DNA of 64,000 nucleotides, taken from assembly GCF_005116665.1 (NCBI RefSeq), contig NZ_SWCJ01000002.1, positions 62,001 through 126,000 of the forward strand. The letters run 5' to 3'. The notes under the pieces are model-generated. The model did not search any database and was not told the origin of the DNA. It was given only the letters and a program-made list of their open reading frames with translations. This stretch comes from Ferrimonas aestuarii (GTDB lineage Bacteria > Pseudomonadota > Gammaproteobacteria > Enterobacterales > Shewanellaceae). Positions 27,546-37,821 of the stretch are shown one piece after another; the stretch's first letter is position 1, and every line of letters starts with the position of its first letter. A program made the translations under genes and the position numbers.

Positions 27546-28229
27546 ATGAACTGGAAAACGTTGTATCTGACGGCCGTAGTACCTCTGGCTGTGGTGTGCT
27601 CTTGGACCGCCAATGCCGGTGAACGCTGGATTGAGGTGGTAGGGCAGTCTCAAGTGACCTTAAAAGCGGACCTGGTGCGAATTAGCGCGCAGGTGGATGA
27701 GATCGCGAAGCAGCCTGCTGATTCTAAGCGAGCGGTAGACGCTAAGATGGATCGGGTTCTAGCGGCGCTAAACGATAAAAATGTCGATGGCAGTACCATT
27801 GATGCAGGCTCTTTGCGTGTGATGCCGGAGTACAACTATGAGAGCCGTAACCGAGAGCTGGTTGGTTATCGAGCCAGTCGTGAGTTGTCGGTGATGGTCG
27901 CAGCCGATCAGGCCGGTGAGTGGATGGCGCGATTATTGGAGCTGGGCATCAACCAACTGGATGCGCCGGTTTACGTCGCTTCCGATTCGCAATTTCAACG
28001 AGAGCAACTGCTGACATTGGCATTTGATGATGCCATGGAGAAAGCCGAGCGTCTTGCGAAGGCCGCTGGCGATGGATTAGGTAAGGTGCTTCAGGTGGAG
28101 CCAATGTCCTACTCCTCTCCACGACCAATGATGGCCATGGAGAAGATGGCGGACTCTGGCAACTACCAGCCGAAAGGGCAACAGTTGCAGCAACAGCTTA
28201 GGCTGCGTATTGCTCTTAAGGATGATTAA
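27546..28229 (+). CDS. SIMPL (DUF541) domain periplasmic protein
   Basis: A 227-residue exported protein with a SIMPL/DUF541 domain (about 27-225), seen in GERWIEVVGQSQVTLKADLVRI and YRASRELSVMV. ATG 27546 with TGGAAT upstream opens a clean signal peptide (MNWKTLYLTAVVPLAVVCSWTANA is split here by mention of its ends: MNWKTLYL to TANAG). E. coli YggE of this family is linked to oxidative-stress tolerance. It is divergent from the Cys-cluster regulator. The stop overlaps the next convergent gene by 4 bp. Confidence 0.8.
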   Translation: MNWKTLYLTAVVPLAVVCSWTANAGERWIEVVGQSQVTLKADLVRISAQVDEIAKQPADSKRAVDAKMDRVLAALNDKNVDGSTIDAGSLRVMPEYNYESRNRELVGYRASRELSVMVAADQAGEWMARLLELGINQLDAPVYVASDSQFQREQLLTLAFDDAMEKAERLAKAAGDGLGKVLQVEPMSYSSPRPMMAMEKMADSGNYQPKGQQLQQQLRLRIALKDD

Positions 28230-28618
28230 ATCAGCGCGGAACGAGCGTCGCTCAGCATTGATAGCAGACCGGCGCTATCCGACGAACCCATTGGGTTGGC
28301 GATCATCGATTGGCGACGGTTGTTGAGCTGATCCTGCACTTCGGCAATTTTATCTGCGGCGTCTTCTAGGTCGACACTGCCGCCATTGGCAATTTTACTC
28401 AGGCTGCCGGTGCCATTACTCTGCATTAGCTTTTGAGCGCCGTTAAGGAACTCTTTTGATTTTGCTTGGTTTAGTTCAACGAGTTGTTGCAATTCGCCAT
28501 CAAATTCATTTTTATGGACGTCGGCTTTTGATTGAGCCTCCTCTTTCTTCTGTTGATAGTAGAGGTCGCTCTCTTTAGCGCGAAGTTCCAAATTGGCGGA
28601 AGCGTTGTTAATGTTCAT
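28226..28618 (-). CDS. Hypothetical protein, helical, unknown
   Basis: A 130-residue, highly charged, probably alpha-helical protein (MNINNASANLELRAKESDLY at the start, then lysine/glutamate-rich). It lacks signal peptide and membrane segments. AGGA lies before the ATG and the frame is intact, which supports a real gene. I do not recognise the family. The MNIN start and Asn/Ser/Gln-rich helices are reminiscent of small secretion- or flagellum-associated proteins, but nothing nearby supports that. Confidence 0.6.
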   Translation of the reverse strand: MNINNASANLELRAKESDLYYQQKKEEAQSKADVHKNEFDGELQQLVELNQAKSKEFLNGAQKLMQSNGTGSLSKIANGGSVDLEDAADKIAEVQDQLNNRRQSMIANPMGSSDSAGLLSMLSDARSALI

Positions 28619-28840
28619 CGGGAATCCTATGGTTCATCCTAATCAAAGATACGCAGCGTTATCTGTCCGTTGATACATTAGCAACTCTTGTGCCAGTATG
28701 AACTAGTGAAAAAAACAGTGTGCAGTAGCTTCTTCATTAGCTCTGGTTAACAGAACATTCACTTGTTTCCAGGTGCACTAACAAAACGGCAAGGGCGGAC
28801 GGGCAACCGATTGCCGCCTTGAAAAATAAGAGGAATTATT

Positions 28841-29440
28841 GTGCTTGTTAGATTTATTACCCTGATCACTCTGCTGTTTACAGGCTTAGTTAACGGGGCT
28901 CAGTTTCAGGAAGGGGTTCACTACAAAGTGGTGAACGGTTTGAGTGAAAGCGCACCTAATGTGGTGAGAGAGTACTTCTCTTACAACTGCGGCCACTGTA
29001 AGAACTTTGACCCGGTTTTAAAGGTGATCATGGATGAAGTAGGCGATGCGGCAACTTTAGAACGTACGCCGGTTGGTTTTAACCGCACCAGTTGGCAGCT
29101 GTCCGCTAAAGGCTATTACCTATCAGAAATACTAGGCGTGACTGAGCAAACTCATGAAGCGTTTTTTCATCAGATCCATAATTTAGGTCAACCCTTTACC
29201 ACGGATTCTCAGCTGCGCAACTTTTTCATAAACCACGGCATCAGCCCAATGCAATATGATGCCGCTGCCGCTGGCAGTGAACTTAAGATGGCAATCAGTA
29301 ACGGCGACAGCCGCGCTAGCCTTGCGGGCCTGAAAGGGGTGCCTTCGGTTGTGGTTGGTGGAAAGTACCTGATTGTTAATCCGGGTAAGACCGTTAAAGA
29401 TTACGTGGCGTTGGTAAAGTACCTGTCTACTTTGCCGTAG
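28841..29440 (+). CDS. DsbA-family thiol:disulfide oxidoreductase
   Basis: A 199-residue periplasmic thioredoxin-fold protein. It starts at GTG 28841 with AGAGGAA upstream and a signal peptide (FITLITLLFTGLVNGA). The active site is CGHC (50-53), as in PDI, rather than the CPHC of classical DsbA. The cis-proline loop is GVPSVVV. An alpha-helical insert separates the two thioredoxin halves, as in DsbA. It probably oxidises or isomerises disulfides in exported proteins. A terminator follows. Confidence 0.85.
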   Translation: MLVRFITLITLLFTGLVNGAQFQEGVHYKVVNGLSESAPNVVREYFSYNCGHCKNFDPVLKVIMDEVGDAATLERTPVGFNRTSWQLSAKGYYLSEILGVTEQTHEAFFHQIHNLGQPFTTDSQLRNFFINHGISPMQYDAAAAGSELKMAISNGDSRASLAGLKGVPSVVVGGKYLIVNPGKTVKDYVALVKYLSTLP

Positions 29441-29501
29441 CGCAGACGATCACGGTGAGTAGCGGCAGTTAAGTTATAACCGTTGTCTCGATTGGTTTTA
29501 T

Positions 29502-29534
29502 AATCCGGAATCGGCAAATGATTCCGGATTTTTT
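29502..29534 (+). terminator. Terminator after DsbA-like gene
   Basis: An 11-bp stem, AATCCGGAATC/GATTCCGGATT, with loop GGCAAAT and a run of T. Confidence 0.88.
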
Positions 29535-29640
29535 ATGGGGGACTTTCTGGTAAAGGTGACCCTTTATTGTGATTTATGGAGATAAACTCCACAAAGCAAC
29601 CAGCCGCATAGAAGTCTAAAAACCTGATGGCTAGCCAGCT

Positions 29641-30018
29641 CTATGTGCCTGACGCCGGATAGATGGTTATCACCAGATTGCCTCCAACTTGCGCTAGCTT
29701 GTTTAACTGAACGCTGTTGATGTTTGAGTGGAAATTGCTTGGTGTCGTCCCACTTTGGTAACCAAAATCAAAGTCTCTTTTGAGGGCGTTGTCCCAGATC
29801 TCTCTAGACCTACTGGATAGGACTTCAATTAACTTAACGTATTCTTCGATGATGGATTCTCTGTTGTTGACGTTAGTCTCGAAAGACCCGTAGTAAATGC
29901 CTTCAAGGTGTTCATTGCGAAGAACGCAAACTCGATTGCCCCATTTCTTGAGAATAGGCTCGATATTTACAGTGGACTCGATATCCAGATCAATATTTAG
30001 AAAACATGTTTCGTTCAT
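29641..30018 (-). CDS. Hypothetical protein, DUF4279-like
   Basis: A 125-residue cytoplasmic protein. The ending LNKLAQVGGNLVITIYP and the central LEGIYYGSFETN/KLIEVLSS pattern resemble DUF4279 proteins, small alpha/beta proteins sometimes found as immunity or accessory proteins of toxin loci. The gene is AT-richer than its chromosomal neighbours and lies 53 bp downstream of the broken endopeptidase-like gene on the same strand. Family assignment is by pattern only. Confidence 0.5.
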   Translation of the reverse strand: MNETCFLNIDLDIESTVNIEPILKKWGNRVCVLRNEHLEGIYYGSFETNVNNRESIIEEYVKLIEVLSSRSREIWDNALKRDFDFGYQSGTTPSNFHSNINSVQLNKLAQVGGNLVITIYPASGT

Positions 30019-30071
30019 AAAACCCTTTTAAAAGTAACACCAGCCATTCTCTATCTTATTTAAGGATAACG

Positions 30072-30745
30072 TTATTCACATGGTGTTTTAAAATCCACAT
30101 GGTAATGCTCATCGTGTCGTACCCACGACCGATTTTTAGAAAATTCGATGTTATCCTTCAAATAATTCGCATACTTCGTTTTGTATAAGTTTGGTTGCAA
30201 TTTAGGATCAAAAATCACTCGCCATAAATCCTGACCATGCTGTTTAGCTTGCTGGTGCAATGCGACTACATGTGCAGCCATTGCCTCGTAATCGATATAC
30301 ATCCCATCGTAGTGATCATTCGCATCAAACTCGACATTATAACCGAACTTGTTTAATGGGCTTGTTGGTAAATGGACCGACTTTCCGTTCTTATCTATAA
30401 CAGGTGTAATGAAGTCTACCGATAGGCCATTTCTATGAGTTTTATGAGGCCTGAACCTTCCGCCATCCTCAAAACCGGTTTCTGCGTACTTATATACTTT
30501 GTCTGGCTGTTCCTTTTCTAAGTCTTTGTATGCGGATACGATGATGTCTTTGACCTCGGAATGAACGTAAGTTCGACCTGCAAGTCGGGCAATAGGCTAT
30601 AACTGACAAAGTTCTTTCCTTCATATGGCAGGATAACTCCTCCCGATAGGCTGCCGTTTGACGTGGTTCCAAAGCAAGTGCTTGATTCTACCGACTCAAC
30701 CGATGCTGACAACATAGCAATAGACAGAAAAAGTTGAACACTCAT
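30072..30745 (-). pseudogene. Murein endopeptidase (MepA/M74-like), frameshifted
   Basis: Two frames together make one protein. The first (30745 to about 30600) has a signal peptide and GSLSGGVILPYEGKNFVSYS. A different frame then continues ARLAGRTYVHSEVKDIIVSA, FRPHKTHRNGLSVDF, GMYIDYEAMAAHVVALHQQA and WVRHDEHYHVDFKTPC to the stop at 30072. The H-x-x-H/D and final HYH zinc-ligand motifs of penicillin-insensitive murein endopeptidases survive. One missing base within CCTATTGCC (30589-30597), probably an A restoring SLIARL, explains the break. It is either a recent inactivation or a sequencing error. Confidence 0.8.
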
Positions 30746-31048
30746 AAAATTGATAATATTTCCCTAAGCAAGCGGAGTGAAATACGTCGTTAATATTACT
30801 CTTTTAAAAGAACCTTCGCCAGCAAATCAGCAGTATTGGCGTTATGAACATAGGGTTTAGCGAGCCTAAATTTCATACAGATAACAACGATAAACTTATT
30901 GGGATCTATGACAAATATAATGTTTAATCGGCTTTAGTACATTCGGTATAACTGAAATGCAAATGACTTCTAATGCGGGTATTAGAGTTCGACTGTTATT
31001 AATTTCCAATTGTCTTGCACTGATAGTGGCGCATTTTAAATCGGTTTT
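30746..31048. other. AT-rich intergenic stretch, no gene seen
   Basis: About 300 bp, clearly AT-rich, between the broken endopeptidase and the ClbS/DfsB gene. It presumably holds the endopeptidase promoter. I found no ORF with a ribosome site, hairpin or repeat. Confidence 0.5.
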
Positions 31049-31558
31049 TCAAGCGAATTCTCTTTTGAATCGACGTACCTTGGTTCGCACATTTTTCATT
31101 GGTGAGGAAGTATTAAACTGAATCATCCTGCCAAGCGTCCATTGCTTATACCAGTGAGTGCCGTAGAGTTCGTGGTTGTCTAAACTTGAAATGAGAGCCA
31201 GAATCTTATCTGTTGTCGATTCCAGCTCTGCGAGCAATTTGTCGTAACCCCAATCTTGATACTTGAGGTGAAAATGTTCAGCCAGTAAGCCAAGCTCATT
31301 CCAGTTATATCCGGTTTCAGGAAAGTCGACCTGTTGTCCTTGAGATTTTAGTGTGTGCCATTTGAGCACCAGCTGACCCCAACCGATTAAGTAAGCTGCG
31401 GTATCGCAAACGCTGATAACGGTGCCCTTGATGTTGCCCTCAAGACCTTTTTCACGACAAATGCTCTCTGGAATGTCGCGATAGTCGGCCATCAATTTTG
31501 AAAATGCCGTCTGAATGGCTAATTCGAGTTCGGTTTTGGTCTTCGGCACTGAGGACAT
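31049..31558 (-). CDS. ClbS/DfsB-family four-helix protein
   Basis: A 169-residue protein of the ClbS/DfsB (DUF1706) family. Motifs in order: PKTKTELELAI near the start, DTAAYLIGWGQLVLKWH (about 52-68), GYNWNELGLLAEHFH, and THWYKQWTLGRMIQFNTSSP (about 133-152) before KNVRTKVRRF. ClbS protects producers from colibactin, but most relatives have unknown roles and no genotoxin genes are visible here. It belongs to an AT-richer accessory patch. Confidence 0.85.
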   Translation of the reverse strand: MSSVPKTKTELELAIQTAFSKLMADYRDIPESICREKGLEGNIKGTVISVCDTAAYLIGWGQLVLKWHTLKSQGQQVDFPETGYNWNELGLLAEHFHLKYQDWGYDKLLAELESTTDKILALISSLDNHELYGTHWYKQWTLGRMIQFNTSSPMKNVRTKVRRFKREFA

Positions 31559-32251
31559 GATTTTACCTATTTAGTTAACCTTACACTGAGCCTTAAATTC
31601 GTCCTGCTTATGAGTAACCAGTTTTAGTCTGCTAAGGACGTTAAACACCATAATTCCCGCCCCAACGAGAAACCAGTAAGATCAGGTAGATTTCCGCAGT
31701 GTTTCAATGAAAAATTAAGGTTTCAGCAATGGTTAAACCCTACCTAAAGCTTACAAATTTTCATTGAGGTAAATCACTGAATCCCTTCTATTTTTGGTTT
31801 GAAGTACGATGGTGAGGCTTTTGGTCACGTCGAGCTCGACATGTGCCAGTGCTAAGCCGTGTTAGGTTAGTAAACTGCGCTAATTTAAGACGCCGTTCCC
31901 GTTAGAAGCCGCGTTGTGGCGGTGCATCAATTACCTGAAATACTTCCTTTTACCAGAGCCTTGTGTCGTTGACGTTTCCTGATTTTTCTCAAGGGCGTTT
32001 ACCGCCTGCGCTGGTCCGTTAGACCAAAGTATAACTTCTCGTCCCATTGCCCGTTAATATCGCGAATATCCTTATATAACAATAACCTAGTTGTGATGGA
32101 ATTCCTTTGTGGCCTCCACCCTAGACTAAGGTCTACAGGGGTTTACGTTCGTAGCTTGCTAGTGTGAGGAACAGGCAAAATTGGCCTTGTGCCTGTCCGA
32201 GATGACAGCGCAACTAACGATAACAAGCGCAAATGGAAGGGGGAGAGCATT
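31559..32251. other. Long upstream region of the DUF4212-symporter operon
   Basis: Nearly 700 bp without a convincing gene. Next to the ClbS-like start, the minus strand has a 26-codon frame (31651-31571, MVFNVLSRLKL...) preceded in phase by hydrophobic codons (WFLVGAGI), possibly the tail of a decayed membrane protein. Nearer the symporter operon are two inverted repeats sharing TAGAC(C/T)AA(A/G)G and, at about 32170-32205, a hairpin around ACAGGC/GCCTGT in the probable leader. Confidence 0.4.
32020..32131 (+). promoter_or_regulatory. Paired candidate activator sites upstream of symporter operon
   Basis: TAGACCAAAG (32020-32029) and TAGACTAAGG (32122-32131) share 8 of 10 bases and lie 102 bp apart. 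Each sits in an inverted repeat: GGTC-CGTTA-GACC and TAGAC-TAAG-GTCTA. Acetate-permease-type operons in relatives are controlled by a LuxR-type response regulator (CrbR). I infer, without proof, that these could be its sites. Confidence 0.35.
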
Positions 32252-32518
32252 ATGGCTTTCGATAGTAAGGAATCTGCCAACGCCTATTGGCGGGAGAACA
32301 TCAGTTTGATGTTGCGCCTGCTGGCAGTGTGGTTCGTGGTGTCTTTTGGTTTTGGAATTGTGCTGGCTGAGCCGCTCAATGCCATCAAGTTCTTTGGCTT
32401 CAAGTTGGGCTTTTGGTTCGCTCAGCAGGGGTCAATCTACGTCTTTGTGGCGCTGATCTTCGTCTATGTGGTGAAGATGAATGCCCTGGATAAAAAATAT
32501 CAAGTTCAGGAAGACTAG
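32252..32518 (+). CDS. DUF4212 small symporter subunit
   Basis: An 88-residue membrane protein with two hydrophobic segments (LMLRLLAVWFVVSFGFGIVL and GSIYVFVALIFVYVV), of the DUF4212 family always found before VC_2705-type sodium:solute symporters. ATG 32252 follows GGGAGAG; an upstream extension to 32189 is unnecessary. It ends 9 bp before the symporter, with its stop inside the symporter's ribosome site. It is thought to be an accessory subunit. Confidence 0.88.
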   Translation: MAFDSKESANAYWRENISLMLRLLAVWFVVSFGFGIVLAEPLNAIKFFGFKLGFWFAQQGSIYVFVALIFVYVVKMNALDKKYQVQED

Positions 32519-32527
32519 GAGCGGCCA

Positions 32528-34234
<1,707 letters not shown>

Positions 34235-34240
34235 TAAAAG

Positions 34241-34262
34241 AGGGAGCGCGTTTGCGCTCCCT
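34241..34262. terminator. Bidirectional terminator
   Basis: A 9-bp stem, AGGGAGCGC/GCGCTCCCT with GTTT loop, T-rich on both sides. It serves the symporter on plus and the small membrane gene on minus. Confidence 0.82.
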
Positions 34263-34280
34263 TTATTGATTTAGCATAGG

Positions 34281-34499
34281 TTAAACCAAGTTGATGATTC
34301 GTAAAATCACTCCAACAAATAGCAGAACAATGCCAGCGCGATAGAGCTTGAATTCGGCGGGGGTGAAGTCTTTTAGTTGGCCTAGCCAAACGCGCCAGAA
34401 CCCATGGTAGTTGCCTTGGCGGCGGCTGTACTGAATCAGGCTTATGATCACAAGGATCACTCCCGCACCAAGAATTGCGTTTTCAATTAGGGTGAACAT
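34281..34499 (-). CDS. Small membrane protein, unknown
   Basis: A 72-residue protein with two transmembrane helices (ENAILGAGVILVIISLI and YRAGIVLLFVGVILRIINLV) separated by a basic/aromatic loop (SRRQGNYHGFWRVWLGQLKD). AAAAGGAG precedes the ATG at normal distance, and a shared terminator follows. I do not recognise the family. Its position between symporter and DUF294 gene, on the opposite strand, gives no clue to function. Confidence 0.65.
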   Translation of the reverse strand: MFTLIENAILGAGVILVIISLIQYSRRQGNYHGFWRVWLGQLKDFTPAEFKLYRAGIVLLFVGVILRIINLV

Positions 34500-34583
34500 G
34501 GGGTTCTCCTTTTACCAAATTGCCCTGTTGATGGCATTAAACGCAGTTTTACGGCGCTGTGCCATTGGACAAAAGGAGTACAG

Positions 34584-36425
34584 ATGACAAGTGGATTGGA
34601 ATCCATCGAGGCGATTTTGGCGGCCAGCCTGCCGTTTACGGACTTAAGTGCCGACGAACGTCGCTTTTGTGCTGGCCAGATACAGATTGTATACGTGAGT
34701 CGTCGCCAGCAGTGGTTTGATATGACTGCCCATGAGCCTGCGCTTTACCTTATTGCCACCGGTGCCATTGAGCTCATCTCACAAGAGCAAAAGCTGTTGG
34801 CGAGGTTAGAGGCGCAGCAGAGCTTTGGCTTTCAGCGATTGCTTACTGGGCAGGAGTCATCGGTGCGGGTCAAGGTCATTGAGGACTCACTGCTCTACCT
34901 CATTCCTCAAAGCGTGTTTGATCGACTGCGCCAATCCAGTCGTCAGTTTGATCAGTTCTACAACCAGCAGCTTAGTGAACGGGTTCGAGTGGGGGAGCGC
35001 AGCCAGCAAAAAAGCGCAGGCCTGAGTGCACGGCTGTCGAGTTTAATGTCGACGCCGGTGATCACCGCAGAAGATCAAATGAGCGTGCAAGCTGTGGCAA
35101 CGTTGATGAGCGACAACCGCATCTCCGGCATGCCGGTGGTTGATGGCGGTGGCGAAATGGTGGGCATCATCACTGACCGAGATCTGAGGCGCCGCGTGGT
35201 TGCCGAGGGTCGATCCCTTCAAACGCCCCTGAATCAGGTGATGACGCGACAAGTACGTACCTTGCCTCCCCAAAGTGCGCGGCTTGAGGCTCAGCTTCTG
35301 ATGACGGAGTGGGGCGTACACCATCTTCCGGTGGTTGAAGACCGTAAAGTGGTTGGCATGATCACCAGCAGCGATCTGCTCAGGCAGGTGCATTGGGACC
35401 CCGCGCACTTTATCAAATCCATCAATCGCAGCGACTCCCTCGAGGCCCTGCGTCAGCAGATGGACAGGTTGCCTAAGTTGATTCGCAATCTGGATCAGCC
35501 AGCAAGTGGCTTCACCAGCAGATTGATCACCGCGGTTTATGATGCGGTTACGCGCAGGCTGTTGATCTTAGCTCAGCAGCAATTTGGCCCCGCGCCTCTG
35601 CGCTGGTGCTGGCTAAGCTTTGGCTCCCAAGCGCGCAGGGAGATGGGGCTAAATTCTGATCAAGACAACGGCCTTGTGTTTGAGCGTGAGCCCAATGGGG
35701 CGGAAGCTGAATACTTTGAGCGACTCAGTACCTGGGTATGCGATGGGTTGGCCGTTTGTGGTCAGCGTCTGTGTGATGGGGAGATCATGGCCTCTAACTC
35801 AAAATGGCGCCTGTCTTTGAACCAGTGGCAGGGTCAGTTTGCCAACTGGCTGGAAAACCCAGAGCCCAAGGCGGTGATGCACTGCGCCATCTTCTTTGAC
35901 ATGCGACCCATAGAGGGAGAACTGCAACTGGCGTCCCAGCTACATCAGCAAGTGGTCGAACAGGCCAAAGTCAGTGAGCGGTTTTTGGCCCTATTGGCGC
36001 AGCAAGCGGCGTCTCGGCAACCGCCACTTGGCTTGTTTCGCCGCTGGGTATTGGACAGCGACGGTCAGCAGCATAAAGGCATCGACATCAAGCATCGGGC
36101 GCTGGCCATTGTAAATGACATCGCTCGCATCTACGCCCTAAGTGGAGGCTGTGAAGCCATTGAAACCGAGCTTAGGCTAAAAGCGGCCATGGAGCGAGGA
36201 CAACTCACTCGGGTTGATGCCCTTAATCTGGCAGATTGCTTGTCGCTGCTTCGAAAGCTTAAATATGAGCATCACTGCCGTCAATTAGCCGAAGGCAGCG
36301 ACTACACCAATTTGATAGAGCCAAAAGCCCTGTCGCAATTGTCGCGCCACCAGCTTAAGCAAGCCCTTAAGGTGTTGGCGGAGGCGCAAGATTCGGTGAA
36401 GTTTAAGTTTGCTAGGCAGTTTTAG
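34584..36425 (+). CDS. DUF294 nucleotidyltransferase with cNMP-binding and CBS domains
   Basis: A 613-residue signalling protein. In order: a cyclic-nucleotide-binding-like domain (about 15-130), a CBS pair (about 155-275, with GIITDRDLRRRV and GMITSSDLLRQV), a GlnD-like nucleotidyltransferase (GSQARREMGLNSDQDNGLVF, about 351-370, catalytic GS and D-x-D pattern) and a helical DUF294_C domain to the end. Such proteins accompany acetate/monocarboxylate symporters and probably sense nucleotide status to modify a partner. It ends 5 bp before the exonuclease gene. Confidence 0.88.
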   Translation: MTSGLESIEAILAASLPFTDLSADERRFCAGQIQIVYVSRRQQWFDMTAHEPALYLIATGAIELISQEQKLLARLEAQQSFGFQRLLTGQESSVRVKVIEDSLLYLIPQSVFDRLRQSSRQFDQFYNQQLSERVRVGERSQQKSAGLSARLSSLMSTPVITAEDQMSVQAVATLMSDNRISGMPVVDGGGEMVGIITDRDLRRRVVAEGRSLQTPLNQVMTRQVRTLPPQSARLEAQLLMTEWGVHHLPVVEDRKVVGMITSSDLLRQVHWDPAHFIKSINRSDSLEALRQQMDRLPKLIRNLDQPASGFTSRLITAVYDAVTRRLLILAQQQFGPAPLRWCWLSFGSQARREMGLNSDQDNGLVFEREPNGAEAEYFERLSTWVCDGLAVCGQRLCDGEIMASNSKWRLSLNQWQGQFANWLENPEPKAVMHCAIFFDMRPIEGELQLASQLHQQVVEQAKVSERFLALLAQQAASRQPPLGLFRRWVLDSDGQQHKGIDIKHRALAIVNDIARIYALSGGCEAIETELRLKAAMERGQLTRVDALNLADCLSLLRKLKYEHHCRQLAEGSDYTNLIEPKALSQLSRHQLKQALKVLAEAQDSVKFKFARQF

Positions 36426-36430
36426 CGCTT

Positions 36431-37081
36431 ATGATTACGCCTTTGACTCTTGCCTATCGACGTTGGCAGTGCCGCCATCACCGCCACTGGTCATCCTGGC
36501 TAACAAAGCCCGTGTCCACGCTGCCGCTGATGGCGGTTGACCTCGAGCTTACCGGCCTTAGCACTCACGAAAATCACATTGTCAGCATCGGTTCGGTGTC
36601 GATGACTCACGGCGCCATATCGCTTGCGAGCGCCCGTCATCAATTGGTGGCCTCGCCGCAAGGTGTGGGCCAGTCAGCAACCATTCATGGCATTGTTGAT
36701 GAGGCGTTAAACCGGGCGCCACACCTGTCTGAAGCATTGCCTCGCTGGTGGCCAGAGTTTGCAGCGTCGGTGCCGGTTTTTCACAATGCCGGTCTCGATC
36801 TTGGGTTTTTACGCCGCGCCGCAGCCAAGTTTGAGCTGACACCGCCAAGTCGTTTTGCCATCGATACCATGGCCATTGAACTTAATCGGCTTCGTCGGCA
36901 GGGGCGGGTAATAAGCAGTGACGATCTGCGTTTGGAACGCTGTCGTGCCCGCTACGGTTTGCCTAGCTACGTCGGCCACAATGCCTTGTCTGATGCCATT
37001 GCCACCGCAGAACTGTTGTTAGCACAGCTTGCCTATCTGGATGACGATCCGCCTTTGTACCAAATCTTGACCAGCTGTTGA
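36431..37081 (+). CDS. DnaQ-like 3'-5' exonuclease (DEDDh)
   Basis: A 216-residue exonuclease. Catalytic motifs are ExoI AVDLELTGL (D and E, about 36-44), ExoII FHNAGLDLGFLRR and ExoIII HNALSDAIATAELL with the histidine of the DEDDh class. It resembles DNA polymerase III epsilon and its stand-alone relatives. Its gene follows the DUF294 gene by 5 bp, a linkage conserved in several gammaproteobacteria. Whether it acts on DNA or on a small nucleotide substrate is unknown. Confidence 0.88.
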   Translation: MITPLTLAYRRWQCRHHRHWSSWLTKPVSTLPLMAVDLELTGLSTHENHIVSIGSVSMTHGAISLASARHQLVASPQGVGQSATIHGIVDEALNRAPHLSEALPRWWPEFAASVPVFHNAGLDLGFLRRAAAKFELTPPSRFAIDTMAIELNRLRRQGRVISSDDLRLERCRARYGLPSYVGHNALSDAIATAELLLAQLAYLDDDPPLYQILTSC

Positions 37082-37240
37082 CCATCTGCCCCATGTTTTG
37101 CGTTCACCCGTATTTCAATCTGACCGGGTGGGTTGCCCTCAGAGGGTGGGCGATCTGATGAAACCGATAAATTTGGATACAGCTTTTCAGTTTACCCAAA
37201 GAGTGGCTCTGCTAATCTTTAGGAAAATGGGAGGGTTACT

Positions 37241-37801
37241 ATGGCTTTGCCTTGGATTATCGCCGCCATTGGCGGCGGGCTGTTAGCGGCGGAGTACCGA
37301 AAGGAGCGTCAACGCCGTCAGCAAGATCGCTACCACCGCCATAATGATGAGCCTCAAATGGTGCTGCGCCCCAGTGAGTGGTTTGATCATGGCGTTAAGG
37401 TAACGCCTCGGCCCGGCTGTTTGGTGGCTTGCCACGTTTATGGCGCCATTGAACACGTTGGTTTGTGGGCCGATTGGGATCAGATCATTGAGCTTCACGG
37501 CAGTGGTTTGGTGAGAGTGGTCTCTGCGAGGCGTTTCCTAAAGGACAGAACCGGTCAACGCATGTTTGTTTGCGTGGATCGCCACCATCGTCCGATGCAA
37601 GCGGAAGGGGCCATAGAGCGCGCCGTGGGTACGTTGTATCAATACCGTAAGTACGATCTGTTCGAAGACAACTGCTATCGCTACATCTGGTATTGCGTTA
37701 CCGGTGAGCATCGAACTTTTGACAGCTTTGGTAAGTTGAATGAGGCGCTGGCCAAAGAGTTTAACTGCGACTTGTATTGGGATGGCGCTAAGCTTAGTTA
37801 G
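37241..37801 (+). CDS. LRAT-like (NlpC/P60 superfamily) protein
   Basis: A 186-residue protein with a short N-terminal hydrophobic segment (LPWIIAAIGGGLLAA), then a basic stretch. An LRAT-type core follows: GCLVACHVYGAIEHVGLW with H72, IELHGSGLVRVV, and the nucleophile region EDNCYRYIWYCVTG with C145. LRAT-like proteins are permuted papain-fold acyltransferases or thiol hydrolases acting on lipids. GGGAGG precedes the ATG. The conserved His/Cys suggest activity; the substrate is unknown. Confidence 0.7.
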   Translation: MALPWIIAAIGGGLLAAEYRKERQRRQQDRYHRHNDEPQMVLRPSEWFDHGVKVTPRPGCLVACHVYGAIEHVGLWADWDQIIELHGSGLVRVVSARRFLKDRTGQRMFVCVDRHHRPMQAEGAIERAVGTLYQYRKYDLFEDNCYRYIWYCVTGEHRTFDSFGKLNEALAKEFNCDLYWDGAKLS

Positions 37802-37821
37802 CATTTATCAGAAAACACATT

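Noticed and set aside
37098-37286. 62-codon ORF upstream of the LRAT-like gene
   Set aside because: It overlaps the LRAT-like start in another frame, lacks a ribosome site and looks like promoter sequence.
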